From positions 28,868-92,867 of the forward strand of contig JACQEP010000025.1 of the NCBI GenBank assembly GCA_016200485.1: a DNA stretch of 64,000 nt, read 5' to 3'. Position 1 is the stretch's first letter, and every line of letters begins with the position of its first letter. This DNA is from Gammaproteobacteria bacterium. GTDB taxonomy: Bacteria; Pseudomonadota; Gammaproteobacteria; Tenderiales; Tenderiaceae. The position numbers and the translations under genes were made by a program. Below the pieces are notes generated by a model that did no database searches, was not told where the DNA came from, and saw only the letters and a program-made list of their open reading frames with translations. Below, piece after piece: positions 16,595 through 27,400 of the stretch.

Positions 16595-17599
16595 ATGAAA
16601 ATGCGTGCTGTTGTCATGAATACTCCGGGGAAGCCGGAGGTATTGCGACCCGCCGAAATCGCACGTCCGGTTATTACCCAGCCGCAGGAAATCCTGGTCC
16701 GCCTCAAGGCCGCCGGTGTTAATCCCGTCGACACCAAACTCCGGGCGCGGGGCACTTATTATCCTGATCGCTATCCGACCATTTTGGGATGTGACGGTAC
16801 CGGCATAGTCGAAGCCATCGGCTCAGCTGTGACTCGATTCAAACCCGGCGATGAAGTTTATTACTGCTACGGCGGCATCGGCGGCACACAGGGCAATTAC
16901 GCTGAATATGCGGTAATTCCTGAATACGTTGCCGCGCTTAAGCCGAAATCACTAAATTTTGAACAGGCTGCTGCCGCACCACTGGTACTCATTACCGCCT
17001 GGGAAAGCTTGTTTGACCGCGCCCACTTGCAGCCAGGCCAAACTGTGCTCATCCATGCCGGCGCCGGTGGCGTCGGCCATGTCGCAATTCAGCTCGCGCA
17101 TGATAAAGACGCACGCGTGTGCACTACCGTGGGCAACAGCAGTAAGGCGGAGTTTGTGAATAGGTTAGGTGCCGAAAAGGTCATCGATTACAAGCAACAA
17201 GACTTCGTCACCACCGTACTCGACTGGACCAATGGTCAAGGTGTTGATATCGCCTTCGACACCGTGGGTGGCGAAACATTTAATCGAAGTATTTCGGCAG
17301 TACGCTATGGTGGTGATCTAGTGACGCTGTTACAACCAGAGGATACTGCCTCGTGGAAAGAAGCGCGCACACGCAATCTGCGCATCAGTCTGGAGCTCAT
17401 GTTAACCCCCATGCACCAGGGACTCACAGACGCATTGCGCCATCAAGGTCAGATCCTGCAACGCTGTGCGCAACTTTTCGATGAGGGCAAGCTTAAGATC
17501 CACGTTGCCCATACCTTCCCGCTCGCCGAAGCGGCAGCAGCCCACCGTCTGATAGAACAGGGTGGAATGACCGGCAAAATCGTGCTGACGATTGATTAA
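16595..17599 (+). CDS. zinc-free NAD(P)H:quinone oxidoreductase-like medium-chain dehydrogenase
   Basis: 334-residue MDR-family protein. The N-terminal GroES-like part has 'KAAGVNPVDTKLRARGTYY' and 'LGCDGTGIVEAIGSAVTRFKPGDEVYYCYGG'; the Rossmann part has 'VLIHAGAGGVGHVAIQLA' (about 150-168) for NAD(P)H and ends in 'HRLIEQGGMTGKIVLTI'. The catalytic-zinc cysteine of alcohol dehydrogenases is absent, as in quinone reductases. It starts 11 bases after the wzz-like gene, so it may be read through with it, but no functional link is evident. Substrate unknown. Confidence 0.88.
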   Translation: MKMRAVVMNTPGKPEVLRPAEIARPVITQPQEILVRLKAAGVNPVDTKLRARGTYYPDRYPTILGCDGTGIVEAIGSAVTRFKPGDEVYYCYGGIGGTQGNYAEYAVIPEYVAALKPKSLNFEQAAAAPLVLITAWESLFDRAHLQPGQTVLIHAGAGGVGHVAIQLAHDKDARVCTTVGNSSKAEFVNRLGAEKVIDYKQQDFVTTVLDWTNGQGVDIAFDTVGGETFNRSISAVRYGGDLVTLLQPEDTASWKEARTRNLRISLELMLTPMHQGLTDALRHQGQILQRCAQLFDEGKLKIHVAHTFPLAEAAAAHRLIEQGGMTGKIVLTID

Positions 17600-17607
17600 A
17601 TACAAAA

Positions 17608-17768
17608 ATCTAACGCGGAGGCGCGGAGGCGCAGAGAAAAACAAAAATACCACTCACAAAGGGCACCAGGAAAGAATAGGTAAATTATTATAGAATAGCT
17701 TTATCTTCTCTTGCGATCTTGGCAATCAACTTTCCTCTGCGCCTTTGCGTCTCCGCGTTGGATTTTGA
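17608..17768. repeat. inverted-repeat element, family A copy 2
   Basis: Left arm 'AAATCTAACGCGGAGGCGCG' and right arm 'CTTTGCGTCTCCGCGTTGGA' enclose about 110 bases. It fills the gap between the convergent oxidoreductase and rlmD genes, where it could act as a two-way terminator. Confidence 0.88.
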
Positions 17769-17773
17769 TCTCA

Positions 17774-19099
17774 TTACCGCTCAAACAGCGCAATCGACTC
17801 GACATGCGTGGTATGCGGGAACATATCCATCACCCCGGCGCTCACTAAACGATAACCCGCCTCATTGACCAAGACACCGGCATCACGCGCCAGCGTCGCC
17901 GGATCGCAAGCAACATATACGATCTTTTTCGCACCAAACTCGGCAATGTGCTGCACGATCTCATACGCTCCAGTACGTGGTGGATCAAGCAAGATCTTAT
18001 CAAAGCCCTGCCCAAACCAGGGCTGCGCGTGCGGCGCAAGCGTTAAATTCGCGCCATGGAACTCGACATTAACCAAGCCATTACGCCGCGCATTTTCTCG
18101 CCCCTGTTTGACCAGCAACTCATCACCCTCGACGCCGACCACATGGCGAGCGTGGCGCGTTAGAGGTAAGGTGAAGTTACCCAGCCCGCAAAACAAATCC
18201 AGCACCCGATCCTGGGGCTGAATATCCAGTAATTGAATTGCCCGGCTGACCATCGCCGGATTGATCGAATAATTAACCTGCGTAAAATCGGTAGGGCGAA
18301 AAAACAATTCAAGATCAAATTCTGACAAGCGGTAGCTCAACTCCGAATGATCCGGCCACAACAAATGCACACTGTCCGGCCCCTTGGGTTGCAAATAAAT
18401 ATGAAATCCGGTCTTGACGCCGAAATCGCACAACTTGGCCAGATCATCCTCTATCAACGCATCCAGGTGACGAAACACCAGCGCTGTAGCAGTATCACTC
18501 ACCGCTAGTTCGATTTGCGGAATTCGATCAAAAATCTTCAGACTATGCACTAAGACCCGTAATTCATCCAACCGCTGACCAATAGCAGGATGCAACACCT
18601 CGCATGTTTCCAGATCGGCAAGAAACGCACTCCGTTTTTCCCTAAACCCGATTACCATTTTCTGTTTCTTAATGACATATTTGCAGCCCAGCCGCGCCTT
18701 GCGCCGATAACCCCAAACGTCACCCGTTAATGGCACCAACACTTCAGTCGGTTCAACCTTGCCAATGCGACGAAAATTCTCGAGCAGAATTTTCTGCTTG
18801 ACCAGTATCTGATCATGAGCATCGAGGTGTTGCAGACTACATCCACCGCAGATCTCGAAGTGTTTACACTGCGGCGCTACACGTTGTGGCGATGGTAGTT
18901 TAATTTCTACCGACACGCCCTCGTCAAAATGCCTGTGCCGCGCCAAATACTTGAACATCACCTCCTCACCCGGCAAGGCCCCCTCAATGAAGATCGTTTT
19001 GCCCTCAATGTGCGCAACACCACGACCATCATGAGATAGCGATCCAATCACCGCCGGGAACGTTCCCGCGGGTACAGGCTTGAAGTTTCTGCGGCTCAT
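17774..19099 (-). CDS. rlmD: 23S rRNA (uracil-1939-C5)-methyltransferase RlmD
   Basis: SAM-dependent m5U methyltransferase of 441 residues. An N-terminal TRAM domain (about 10-65) is followed by the [4Fe-4S] cysteines 'CKHFEICGGCSLQHLD' (about 77-92, with a fourth Cys later), a central domain and the C-terminal Rossmann methyltransferase with 'VLDLFCGLGNFTLPL' (SAM site), 'LLDPPRTGAYEIVQ' and the catalytic Cys in 'VYVACDPATLARD'. This is the full RlmD arrangement. It is 13 bases from the exonuclease gene upstream on the same strand. Confidence 0.94.
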   Translation of the reverse strand: MSRRNFKPVPAGTFPAVIGSLSHDGRGVAHIEGKTIFIEGALPGEEVMFKYLARHRHFDEGVSVEIKLPSPQRVAPQCKHFEICGGCSLQHLDAHDQILVKQKILLENFRRIGKVEPTEVLVPLTGDVWGYRRKARLGCKYVIKKQKMVIGFREKRSAFLADLETCEVLHPAIGQRLDELRVLVHSLKIFDRIPQIELAVSDTATALVFRHLDALIEDDLAKLCDFGVKTGFHIYLQPKGPDSVHLLWPDHSELSYRLSEFDLELFFRPTDFTQVNYSINPAMVSRAIQLLDIQPQDRVLDLFCGLGNFTLPLTRHARHVVGVEGDELLVKQGRENARRNGLVNVEFHGANLTLAPHAQPWFGQGFDKILLDPPRTGAYEIVQHIAEFGAKKIVYVACDPATLARDAGVLVNEAGYRLVSAGVMDMFPHTTHVESIALFER

Positions 19100-19112
19100 G
19101 CCTGATAAATCC

Positions 19113-19892
19113 TTACACTTCGCCGCCAGTCCAGGCGTTAAGAAACTCGATGAAATGGGGTTTGGCCTCGTGCGTCAATACTTCACGCACCAATCGGCAT
19201 TCAGCAGTATATTCCTCGATTGTCAAATTACCGCGCATCAATTCAAAACGCAGATACACAAGATAGGTATTGAGCACATCGGTCTCACAATAATTGCGAA
19301 TACCTTCCAAGTCACCCGCCTGAAAACTGTCCCACACCTTGGCGCCACTCATCCCCATCTTGCCGGGAAAACCCAATAAGGTCGCAATGTCATCCAGTGG
19401 CGCATTGGCGCGCGGCTGATAGGCTGCCAACACGTCCATCAGATCGGTATGTCGATAATGATAGCGGCTAAGATAATTATTCCATTTGAAGTCCCGGTCA
19501 CCCTCGCCGACATCCCAATAACGCGGCGCCACCACGCCATTGATCAGTCCTCGATAATGCAACACCGGCAGATCAAAGCCACCGCCATTCCAGGAAACCA
19601 ATGTCGGTGTGAATTTATCGATGCCATCGAAGAAGCGTTGAATCAATTCTTTCTCGGAAGACTCAAGCGTTCCCAATGACCAGACCTTGAGTTGATCACG
19701 GTTACGAAATACCGCAGAGATTGCCACGACGCGATGTTGATGTAATGGCAGGAAATCATTGCCCGTGTCCTGCCGACGGCGATGAAACATGACCTCCGCA
19801 ACGTCCTTATCTGCCAAGCCATCCAAATCATAGAGTTTGCGGCCACCCGCAACATCCGGCACAGTTTCAATATCAAAGACAAAGACATTCAT
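19113..19892 (-). CDS. predicted 3'-5' exonuclease related to the PolB proofreading domain
   Basis: 259-residue DEDD-type nuclease. The first acidic motif is at the very N-terminus, 'VFVFDIETVPD' (residues 3-13), the second is in 'PTLVSWNGGGFDLPVLHYRG' and the third is around 'YCETDVLNTYLVYLRF'. These match the stand-alone 'PolB-like 3'-5' exonuclease' family. There is no polymerase domain. It lies between rlmD and cysM on the same strand, with gaps of 13 and 17 bases. Nucleic-acid substrate unknown. Confidence 0.88.
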   Translation of the reverse strand: MNVFVFDIETVPDVAGGRKLYDLDGLADKDVAEVMFHRRRQDTGNDFLPLHQHRVVAISAVFRNRDQLKVWSLGTLESSEKELIQRFFDGIDKFTPTLVSWNGGGFDLPVLHYRGLINGVVAPRYWDVGEGDRDFKWNNYLSRYHYRHTDLMDVLAAYQPRANAPLDDIATLLGFPGKMGMSGAKVWDSFQAGDLEGIRNYCETDVLNTYLVYLRFELMRGNLTIEEYTAECRLVREVLTHEAKPHFIEFLNAWTGGEV

Positions 19893-19909
19893 GCGTGACT
19901 CTCGGAAGC

Positions 19910-20800
19910 TTACTCAGGAAACACACCCGTCGATAAATAACGATCACCGCGATCACAAATAATCGCGACAATCACGGCGTTCTCAACCTCTTGTGCTAAA
20001 CGTAAAGCCGCGCTTACGGCACCGCCGGATGAAATCCCGGCAAAAATTCCTTCCTGCGCCGCCAGAGCCCGCGTAGTTTCTTCCGCATCTTGCTGAGTGA
20101 CATCAATAATTCGATCCACCTGTGCCGGTTCGTAAATCTTGGGTAAATATTCAACTGGCCAACGACGAATACCCGGGATACTGGCGCCATCCACCGGCTG
20201 CACTCCGATAATCTGAATCTTGGGATTTTGCTCGCGTAAATAGCGGGAGGTCCCCATAATGGTGCCGGTCGTACCCATTGCGCTGACGAAATGCGTTATC
20301 CGGCCCTGGGTATCGCGCCAGATTTCTGGGCCTGTGCCTTCATAATGCGCCAGTGGGTTATCAGGATTTGCAAATTGATTGAGTACCCGGCCCTCACCGC
20401 GTGACTCCATTTCACACGCCAGATCAATCGCTGCTTCCATACTACCTGCCTTAGGCGTCAGAATAATCTCAGCGCCAAATGCCTTCATCACCGCCCGCCG
20501 CTCGACGCTCATATGCTCGGGCATAATCAACACCATGCGATAGCCCTTCATTGCCGCCGCCATCGCCAGGGCAATACCTGTATTGCCGCTCGTCGCCTCA
20601 ATCAGCGTGTCACCTGGCTTGATTTCGCCACGCGCCTCAGCGTGTTTGATCATACTCAAGGCAGGACGATCTTTGACTGAACCCGCCGGATTGTTTCCCT
20701 CGAGCTTTACCAGCAAAGTATTGGTGCTGGCACTCAGCATGCGCTGCAGACGCACTAAAGGCGTGTTACCAATGAATTGTTCCAAGGTAGGAAAGGTCAT
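19910..20800 (-). CDS. cysM: cysteine synthase B (O-acetylserine/thiosulfate sulfhydrylase)
   Basis: PLP enzyme of 296 residues making cysteine (or S-sulfocysteine from thiosulfate) from O-acetylserine. Visible are 'GNTPLVRLQRM' near the start, the PLP lysine in 'GSVKDRPALSMIKHAE' (Lys at about 42), 'ATSGNTGIALAMAAAMKGY' for substrate binding, 'SAMGTTGTIMGTSRYL' for phosphate and 'GISSGGAVSAAL'. The short length and 'RRWPVEYLPKIYEPAQVDRII' match CysM rather than CysK. It is the head of a likely cysM-exonuclease-rlmD transcript. Confidence 0.93.
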   Translation of the reverse strand: MTFPTLEQFIGNTPLVRLQRMLSASTNTLLVKLEGNNPAGSVKDRPALSMIKHAEARGEIKPGDTLIEATSGNTGIALAMAAAMKGYRMVLIMPEHMSVERRAVMKAFGAEIILTPKAGSMEAAIDLACEMESRGEGRVLNQFANPDNPLAHYEGTGPEIWRDTQGRITHFVSAMGTTGTIMGTSRYLREQNPKIQIIGVQPVDGASIPGIRRWPVEYLPKIYEPAQVDRIIDVTQQDAEETTRALAAQEGIFAGISSGGAVSAALRLAQEVENAVIVAIICDRGDRYLSTGVFPE

Positions 20801-20861
20801 GTTGTGGATTTTACCGGAAGCCGATCAAACGGGCGAATTTGCCCCATGGATAGAGGAGTCC

Positions 20862-21740
20862 TCAATCCACGGTACAAATAAAGGATTTCAAATATCCGCG
20901 AAATGCACCACCAAGCTCCGGATGCTGCAAGGCATACTCCACCGTTGCCTGCAAGTAGCCGAGTTTGCTACCGCAATCATAGCGTTTACCCGTAAATTGA
21001 TAAGCCAGCACCTGCTCTTGTCTTAATAGCTCGGCAATCGCATCGGTCAGCTGAATCTCACCACCCGCACCCCGCTGCGTCCGTTCCAGCAAATCGAATA
21101 TTTGCGGCGTGAGAATATAACGCCCCACCACAGCGAGATTGGAGGGTGCAACTTCGGAACGAGGTTTCTCGACGATTCGATCAACCTTCCCCAAACGCTC
21201 ATGGAAACTACCTGTTTTGACGATGCCATACTTATCTGTATCTTCCGCCGCAACGGGCTCGACCCCTAAAACACTGCACCGATGCTGTTCATATACCTGA
21301 GCCATCTGCGACATGCAGGCCCCTCCCGCACCATCGATCAAATCGTCGGCCAGAATCACGGCAAATGGCTCATCTCCGACCACAGGCCGGGCGCAGAGCA
21401 CCGCATGCCCCAATCCCAACGCCTCTGGCTGCCGCACATAGACGCAGGAAATTCCCTCCGGCACTACACTACGAACCAGACTTAGCAACTCATGCTTGCC
21501 GCGCTTTTCAAGTTCGGCTTCAAGCTCATAATTTTTATCAAAATGGTCTTCAATCGCCCGCTTGGAACTGCTGGTCACAAAAATCAATTGGGTGATACCG
21601 GCTGCAATCGCCTCTTCTGCCGCATACTGAATCAGTGGCTTGTCGACAATCGGCAACATTTCCTTGGGATTTGCCTTCGTTGCAGGCAAAAATCGTGTTC
21701 CCATGCCTGCCACTGGAAATACCGCCTTTTTGACCTTCAT
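20862..21740 (-). CDS. galU: UTP-glucose-1-phosphate uridylyltransferase
   Basis: Makes UDP-glucose from UTP and glucose-1-phosphate for surface polysaccharides. The 292-residue protein begins '[20 protein letters not shown]' (nucleotide-binding GMGTRFLP) followed by '[16 protein letters not shown]', and has '[20 protein letters not shown]', '[12 protein letters not shown]' and '[22 protein letters not shown]', all standard GalU. Its ATG is 2 bases after the stop of the capD-like gene, so the two are translated together. Confidence 0.95.
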   Translation of the reverse strand: MKVKKAVFPVAGMGTRFLPATKANPKEMLPIVDKPLIQYAAEEAIAAGITQLIFVTSSSKRAIEDHFDKNYELEAELEKRGKHELLSLVRSVVPEGISCVYVRQPEALGLGHAVLCARPVVGDEPFAVILADDLIDGAGGACMSQMAQVYEQHRCSVLGVEPVAAEDTDKYGIVKTGSFHERLGKVDRIVEKPRSEVAPSNLAVVGRYILTPQIFDLLERTQRGAGGEIQLTDAIAELLRQEQVLAYQFTGKRYDCGSKLGYLQATVEYALQHPELGGAFRGYLKSFICTVD

Positions 21741-21742
21741 AG

Positions 21743-23617
21743 TTATGCCGTCACCTTTTCAAAGGGAATCACGTTGTTCTGATTAGATTGCATGGGGAGT
21801 ACCGACGCCATTTCAGGCACCAATCCATGAAGCAATGCCGTTAGTCGCTCTATGTCATACATTGCGCACGATTGCTCCATATCAATCAGTACGGAATCGA
21901 CAAGCTGACACTCGACCGAGCGGCTGTGAGCTTGGAATATTTTCTCATGCGCGGTCTCGGCAAGATTCTCCTGATCATGAAACAATTCTTCGTACAGCTT
22001 CTCGCCAGGACGCAAACCGGTATAGACAATCTCAATATCCTGCCCCGGTACTTTGCCCGACAAACGAATCATTTGTTCCGCCAGATAATTGATCTTGATC
22101 GGCTCGCCCATATCCAGCACAAAGATCTCGCCGCCATCCCCCAACACAGCCGCTTGCAAAATCAATTGCGAAGCTTCCGGAATCGTCATGAAATAACGGG
22201 TAATATCAGGATCGGTCACGGTCACCGGCCCGCCTGCCTCGATTTGGGCGCGGAACAAAGGCACCACGCTACCGGCAGATCCGAGGACATTCCCAAAGCG
22301 CACGGTAATAAACTTCGTCTGCGAATGTCGGCTCAGCGTCTGACACAATATTTCAGCCACCCGTTTGGTTGCACCCATCACATTCGCCGGATTGACGGCC
22401 TTATCGGTCGATACCAGCACAAATATTCCGCAACCATGGCGATCCGCGGCCGATGCCAGAAGATGACTGCCCAACACATTGTTACGCACTGCTTCGCGAA
22501 CCTGCGCCTGTAACATCGGCACATGTTTGTAGGCTGCCGCGTGGAAAACCACTTCTGGCCGGTACTCTTCAAACACGCGTTCAATCGCAACCTTGTCACA
22601 GACATCTATCAAACAGGGATAAAGCACCAAGTTTGGAAAATGTTGCCGCAGCTCCAGCTCGATAGAATAGAGATTGAATTCCGACCTCTCCACAATCACG
22701 AGTTTGGCAGGCCCCAAACGGGCAATCTGGCGACACAACTCTGACCCAATGGACCCACCGCCACCGCTCAACAAAACAACCTTGCCCGCCAGGCCGTCGC
22801 TAATCCGTTTCCAATCAAGTGCCACGGATTCACGCCCCAGCAGATCATCAATCGATACATCACGTAATTCCTGCAATACCGAATATCCGGAAACCAGATC
22901 CTGCAACCGGGGCAAGGTACGAAACGGCACACCCGCCGCATTACACAAAGCCACTACGCGCCGCATCTGGATACCCGTCGCCGAAGGTATCGCAAGCATC
23001 ACAATATCCACACTCCGTTCAGCCACCACATTTCCCAGGCAATCGACCGCGCCGAAGACCGGTAAGCCGTGAATGTTTGCCCCTTTTAGCCGGATGTCAT
23101 CATCGAGAAAACCAATGGGTTGATATTCTCTATTGCGACGCATATCACGCACCAGCATCTCACCGGCCCGTCCGGCACCAATCACCAACACTCGTTTCGC
23201 TTCGGAAATTTTGATCTTGAGCCCATGATCCTTCCATAAGCGATAACAGAGGCGCGGCCCTCCTAACAAAAAAACCAGAAACAAGGGATAGAGCATCAGT
23301 GCGGTACGTGGCACACCTGCCATTCGATTGAATAGAAACAAGGCAAGCGTAATCGCCAAGGCACCCAACACTGCGGCTCGAATAATATTCCAGAGGTCCG
23401 GAATGCTGGCAAAACGCCATACGCCACGATAAAGACCGACCTTCCACAACACTGCTCCTTGCGCCAACAATACTGTTGCAATCACGCCAGGACTGGGCAT
23501 TAATCCAATGGAATACCCTTCATAACTGCCACGAATCAGGTTGGCCAACATCCACGCCACCATGACCATAAAAACATCATGCACTAGAACCAATGTGCGT
23601 CGATTGATTTCTCGCAT
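21743..23617 (-). CDS. membrane-anchored UDP-sugar 4,6-dehydratase/epimerase, CapD/WbpM type
   Basis: Large (624 residues) SDR enzyme of nucleotide-sugar synthesis. N-terminal membrane helices (about 10-115) are followed by a first Rossmann-like domain with '[17 protein letters not shown]' (about 144-160) and the catalytic extended SDR domain with '[20 protein letters not shown]' (about 290-310), '[12 protein letters not shown]' and '[17 protein letters not shown]' (Thr/Lys where the common SDR has Tyr-X3-Lys, typical of inverting dehydratases). WbpM/CapD/PglF relatives act on UDP-GlcNAc. It is followed by galU and preceded by manC, a polysaccharide set. Confidence 0.9.
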   Translation of the reverse strand: MREINRRTLVLVHDVFMVMVAWMLANLIRGSYEGYSIGLMPSPGVIATVLLAQGAVLWKVGLYRGVWRFASIPDLWNIIRAAVLGALAITLALFLFNRMAGVPRTALMLYPLFLVFLLGGPRLCYRLWKDHGLKIKISEAKRVLVIGAGRAGEMLVRDMRRNREYQPIGFLDDDIRLKGANIHGLPVFGAVDCLGNVVAERSVDIVMLAIPSATGIQMRRVVALCNAAGVPFRTLPRLQDLVSGYSVLQELRDVSIDDLLGRESVALDWKRISDGLAGKVVLLSGGGGSIGSELCRQIARLGPAKLVIVERSEFNLYSIELELRQHFPNLVLYPCLIDVCDKVAIERVFEEYRPEVVFHAAAYKHVPMLQAQVREAVRNNVLGSHLLASAADRHGCGIFVLVSTDKAVNPANVMGATKRVAEILCQTLSRHSQTKFITVRFGNVLGSAGSVVPLFRAQIEAGGPVTVTDPDITRYFMTIPEASQLILQAAVLGDGGEIFVLDMGEPIKINYLAEQMIRLSGKVPGQDIEIVYTGLRPGEKLYEELFHDQENLAETAHEKIFQAHSRSVECQLVDSVLIDMEQSCAMYDIERLTALLHGLVPEMASVLPMQSNQNNVIPFEKVTA

Positions 23618-23674
23618 ACGCGATGCCCCTATCCCCTTATATGCAATATTTGATTATCTGAATGATTTTGAATA

Positions 23675-25138
23675 TTAGCGCCCATAGACATCTTCAAACC
23701 TGACAATATCATCCTCGCCCAAATAGCTTCCCGATTGCACCTCGATCAACTCCAAGGGAATTGTTCCTGGATTTTCCAAACGATGTTTCATTCCCACCGG
23801 GATATAGGTCGATTGATTTTCACTCACCAACAGGATTTCATCCCCGCGCGTCACCTTGGCCGTCCCCTTAACCACAATCCAGTGCTCGGCACGATGATGG
23901 TGCATCTGTAACGATAATGCCGCCCGGGGATTAACGGTAATACGCTTGACCTGAAAGCGCTCGCCATTGTCGATCGATTCATAACATCCCCATGGGCGCG
24001 AGACACGACGATGGGTTTGGTATTGAGTTTTATTGTTTCTCTTTAATTCTTCGACAATCTTTTTGATATCCTGCGAGCGGTCTTTGTGGGCCACCAGCAC
24101 GGCATCCGCCGTTTCAACCGCAATAATGTCTTCCAAGCCCACCGTCGCCAGCACCCGATGCTCGGCAATCAGCACATTATTTTTCGAATCAATCGCGTGT
24201 ACATCGCCTTTTTTGACATTTCCCGCCGCATCATGCTCACTCGCCGACCACAAGCTGGCCCAGGAGCCCACGTCCGACCACCCAGCATCCAGCGGCACAA
24301 CAACAGCATCCCCGTGCTTAGCCGATCCAACAATTTTCTCCATGACTGCATAATCGATGGAATCACTGGGGCAGGCAGCAAACACTTTCGCGTCAACGCG
24401 AAAGAAATCACGATCCGCCGCACCTTGTTCAAAGGCCTGCACGCAACTTTGTGCAATGTCGCTGCGATATTGTTTGATTGCCGTCATCCAGGTAGTAGCC
24501 GTCATCATGAAAATGCCACTATTCCAGAGATAGTCACCGGAGTTGAGATATTTTTCTGCAGTCTTTAAATCCGGTTTTTCGACAAAGGCGGCGATGGTAA
24601 AGGTATCACCATCGCCCTGACGCGCGCCCTTTTTGATGTAACCGAAACCCGTTTCTGGCGCATCCGGCACAATACCAAAGGTCACGACCCCCCCCGCACG
24701 GGCATGCGGAACCGCCAACACAACTGCCTGGTGAAACGCCGTCACATCCTTGATTAAATGATCAGCGGGCATGACGAGCAAAATCGGATCCGTCTCACTA
24801 CCAGCGGCCGCCAGCGCCGCCAAGGTCATCGCTGGCGCGGTATTGCGCCCAACAGGTTCCAGAATAATTTTGGAATAATTTTTCTTGATTTGCCGGACCT
24901 GCTCTCCGACCAAAAAACGATGTTCTTCGTTGCAGATTATCAGCGGATTGAGAACGTTGACTTCATCGCTCTGCGTCTTAGACAGGCGGCTATCCAGTCC
25001 ATCCATACGCATCACCGTATTCTGCAATAGACTCAATTCGCCAAACAGGGCGATCAATTGCTTGGGGAAATGTTCGCGCGACAATGGCCAGAGCCGGGTT
25101 CCTGAGCCACCGCTAAGAATTACAGGCTGCAAAATCAT
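23675..25138 (-). CDS. manC: mannose-1-phosphate guanylyltransferase / mannose-6-phosphate isomerase
   Basis: Bifunctional type II enzyme of GDP-mannose synthesis, 487 residues from the ATG at 25138. The nucleotidyltransferase has 'PVILSGGSGTRLWPLSRE' near the start and 'LVMPADHLI', 'FVEKPDLKTAEKYL' further on. The C-terminal cupin isomerase (about 370-487) has 'RPWGCYESIDNGERFQVKRI' and 'PRAALSLQMHHHRAEHWIVV' with the metal-binding His cluster. A TTG 15 bases upstream extends the frame but the ATG has a GAGAAAG site. Same strand as the capD-like gene and galU. Confidence 0.94.
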   Translation of the reverse strand: MILQPVILSGGSGTRLWPLSREHFPKQLIALFGELSLLQNTVMRMDGLDSRLSKTQSDEVNVLNPLIICNEEHRFLVGEQVRQIKKNYSKIILEPVGRNTAPAMTLAALAAAGSETDPILLVMPADHLIKDVTAFHQAVVLAVPHARAGGVVTFGIVPDAPETGFGYIKKGARQGDGDTFTIAAFVEKPDLKTAEKYLNSGDYLWNSGIFMMTATTWMTAIKQYRSDIAQSCVQAFEQGAADRDFFRVDAKVFAACPSDSIDYAVMEKIVGSAKHGDAVVVPLDAGWSDVGSWASLWSASEHDAAGNVKKGDVHAIDSKNNVLIAEHRVLATVGLEDIIAVETADAVLVAHKDRSQDIKKIVEELKRNNKTQYQTHRRVSRPWGCYESIDNGERFQVKRITVNPRAALSLQMHHHRAEHWIVVKGTAKVTRGDEILLVSENQSTYIPVGMKHRLENPGTIPLELIEVQSGSYLGEDDIVRFEDVYGR

Positions 25139-25167
25139 CTTTCTCGTATCCAATTACTGTTTCAGCT

Positions 25168-25443
25168 TCATTGCGAAAACTCATCGGAGTCCGCGACCAC
25201 AATCTTGGCACGATTTTTCTCGATGAGTTTGGGACCAATCCCTTTTACCCGGGTTAGATCGTCGGCCGATTTGAATGGCCCATGTTGCCGCCGTTCCGTC
25301 ACGATGGCCTTGGCCTTGGCGGGACCGACCCCCACCAATTCCCGATCCAATGTTGCGGTATTGGCGCGGTTGATATTCACCACCTCTGCCGCAGCGGCAA
25401 CGCCAACCAGCGCTATCAACAAAATCCCTAAAATGGCTTTCAC
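25168..25443 (-). CDS. comEA: ComEA-like helix-hairpin-helix DNA-binding protein
   Basis: Small exported protein (91 residues): signal peptide about 1-20 ('ILGILLIALVGVAAAAE'), then two HhH motifs, 'VNINRANTATLDRELVGVGPAKAKAIV' and 'FKSADDLTRVKGIGPKLIEKNRAKI'. ComEA-type proteins bind incoming DNA in the periplasm during natural transformation; short single-copy forms are common in gammaproteobacteria. The GTG at 25443 has an AAAGGAG site 8 bases upstream; another GTG lies at 25452. Competence is inferred only from family. Confidence 0.88.
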   Translation of the reverse strand: MKAILGILLIALVGVAAAAEVVNINRANTATLDRELVGVGPAKAKAIVTERRQHGPFKSADDLTRVKGIGPKLIEKNRAKIVVADSDEFSQ

Positions 25444-25502
25444 GGAGCGCACTCCTTTACCTCCGATTCCTGTCTTTAAAACAAAAGGATGCCGAAAAAT
25501 CC

Positions 25503-26228
25503 CTATTTAGTCAAGGCATTAGCGATTCCTAACTGAATCGACCGTAGTGCCGCCAACGGATCCGGCGCCTGGGTAATTGGCCGACCAATCACAAGATAGC
25601 TCGCCCCCGACTTGAGCGCCTCACTGGGGGTCAATACCCGATTCTGGTCGCCTTTGTCACTCCCCGCCGGACGCACTCCTGGCGTCACCAAACAAAATTC
25701 CGCCCCGATTGCTTGGCGCAGCAAAGCTGCTTCTTGCGGTGAACAGACCACTCCATCCAAGCCACTACTCTCGGTTAACTGCGCCAAGCGCAAGACGTTA
25801 GCCGCAAGGTTCCCCCCCAGCCCCGTTTCATGGATCTCGCGTTCAGTCAGGCTGGTAAGAATAGTGACCGCGATCAACAAGGGCCGATGCTCACCCGCCG
25901 CAGCTACGGCCTCCCGCGCCGCTTCCATCATCCGCCGCCCGCCCTGGGCATGCACATTCAGCATCCACACCCCAAGATCAGCCGCGGCCGCACATGCGGC
26001 CGCGACAGTGTTGGGAATATCATGGAATTTGAGATCCAGAAACACCTCATAACCGGCGTTCACTAAGCGCTTAACAAAAGCAGGCCCCTCACGGGTAAAC
26101 AACTCCTTACCTACCTTCACTCGACAACCGCGGGGATCGAGTTTTTCAACCAGCACCCACGCCCGGTCGGCAGTGGGAAAATCCAAGGCAACAATGATCC
26201 GTTTGGGATCAGTCTCAAAAAACGGCAT
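25503..26228 (-). CDS. pyrF: orotidine 5'-phosphate decarboxylase
   Basis: Makes UMP from OMP. From the ATG at 26228 the product is 241 residues. It contains '[16 protein letters not shown]', '[10 protein letters not shown]', the catalytic core '[18 protein letters not shown]' (Asp-X-Lys-X2-Asp) and C-terminal 'VTPGVRPAG', '[18 protein letters not shown]' for phosphate. The frame stays open further upstream, but the ATG at 26228 overlaps the lapB stop as TAATG, which is the better start. In E. coli, lapA-lapB-pyrF are also adjacent. Confidence 0.95.
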   Translation of the reverse strand: MPFFETDPKRIIVALDFPTADRAWVLVEKLDPRGCRVKVGKELFTREGPAFVKRLVNAGYEVFLDLKFHDIPNTVAAACAAAADLGVWMLNVHAQGGRRMMEAAREAVAAAGEHRPLLIAVTILTSLTEREIHETGLGGNLAANVLRLAQLTESSGLDGVVCSPQEAALLRQAIGAEFCLVTPGVRPAGSDKGDQNRVLTPSEALKSGASYLVIGRPITQAPDPLAALRSIQLGIANALTK

Positions 26229-27394
26229 TAATTGATAACTCCACGCTCCTGAACTGAACGAATACTCGACCAACGCTTACAACTCGGGCAAGACCAATGC
26301 ATGGCATTTCCAGTAAACCCACAGTTAGCACAACGATATACAGGCTTCGCTGCCAATAATTTATTTAAAGTCGTTTTGATCAGCGCATAGTTCTCGGAAA
26401 CGGGCGGCTGACGCTGCATTTCCAACTCCAGCATATAATTCACTCCATGCAGCGAAGGACGTTTGCTAATTTCCTGCCCCAAAAAATTTGCCGCCGCAGA
26501 CTCGCCCTCAAGATCAAAAATCATGCGCGAGGCAGCCAGTAACAACTCAACATTGGAATGATGATGTATTACTTTTTTAAGAAACCCGAGTAATTCTGCT
26601 CGCTGCCCGCAAGCTTCATGACATTTCACTAATGACGCCAACACTTCGGCCAAATATTGAGGTGCCCGTTTTTCCAAGCGCTGATAATGTTGGATTGCAC
26701 CTGACCAATCACCTGCATCACGTCGCAAATCCCCTTGCATGATCATTGCCCTTGCACAGCCATCATCCTGCGCAATGGCCCGCTCCAGCATCCGTTCGGC
26801 CTGAGCGATATCGCCTTTTTTCTGGGCATTATCAGCAATTTCACAATAATACTGCGCGATTAATTGATCTTCCGCCTTACCGGTGCAAGTCTCGATTTTG
26901 CGCACAACATCCACTGCCCGGAACCACTCTTTTTCCTGTTCGTAAATATCGCGCAATAATTTCAGGGCGGGTAAATGTCGACTCTCGGAATCGATAATTT
27001 CCTGACACAACTCTTCAGCCCGATCCAGCAAACCAGCACTCATATAATCCTGCGCCAGCTCAAACAAGACCTGACCGCGTTGCACCGCAGATAAATTGGA
27101 ACGTACAATCAGATTTTGATGGACGCGTATGGCCCGCGAGACTTCACCGCGGCGCCGAAAAAGACTGCCCAAGGCCAGATGAATATCGACGGTATCTTTA
27201 TCGACCTCGAGCATCCTGACGAAGACATCGATCGCTTTATCCGGCTGTTCATTGATCAGGAAGTTCAGACCCTTGAAATATTCTGGATTAAAACTTCTCG
27301 CCTCAGCCTCCAGGCACTTACGATATTCACGTCGTGCCACAAGCCAGCCGGAAACAGCAGCAACAGGCAACAATAACCAGATTAGCTCCTGCAT
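26228..27394 (-). CDS. lapB: lipopolysaccharide assembly protein B (YciM)
   Basis: Membrane-anchored TPR protein that controls LPS synthesis by bringing LpxC to FtsH. The 388-residue length is as in E. coli. Single N-terminal helix (about 3-18, '[23 protein letters not shown]'), about nine TPR repeats (about 40-330), and a rubredoxin-like zinc knuckle at the end: '[26 protein letters not shown]' with four cysteines. It lies 6 bases after lapA and overlaps pyrF by one base. Confidence 0.95.
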   Translation of the reverse strand: MQELIWLLLPVAAVSGWLVARREYRKCLEAEARSFNPEYFKGLNFLINEQPDKAIDVFVRMLEVDKDTVDIHLALGSLFRRRGEVSRAIRVHQNLIVRSNLSAVQRGQVLFELAQDYMSAGLLDRAEELCQEIIDSESRHLPALKLLRDIYEQEKEWFRAVDVVRKIETCTGKAEDQLIAQYYCEIADNAQKKGDIAQAERMLERAIAQDDGCARAMIMQGDLRRDAGDWSGAIQHYQRLEKRAPQYLAEVLASLVKCHEACGQRAELLGFLKKVIHHHSNVELLLAASRMIFDLEGESAAANFLGQEISKRPSLHGVNYMLELEMQRQPPVSENYALIKTTLNKLLAAKPVYRCANCGFTGNAMHWSCPSCKRWSSIRSVQERGVIN

Positions 27395-27400
27395 AATCGA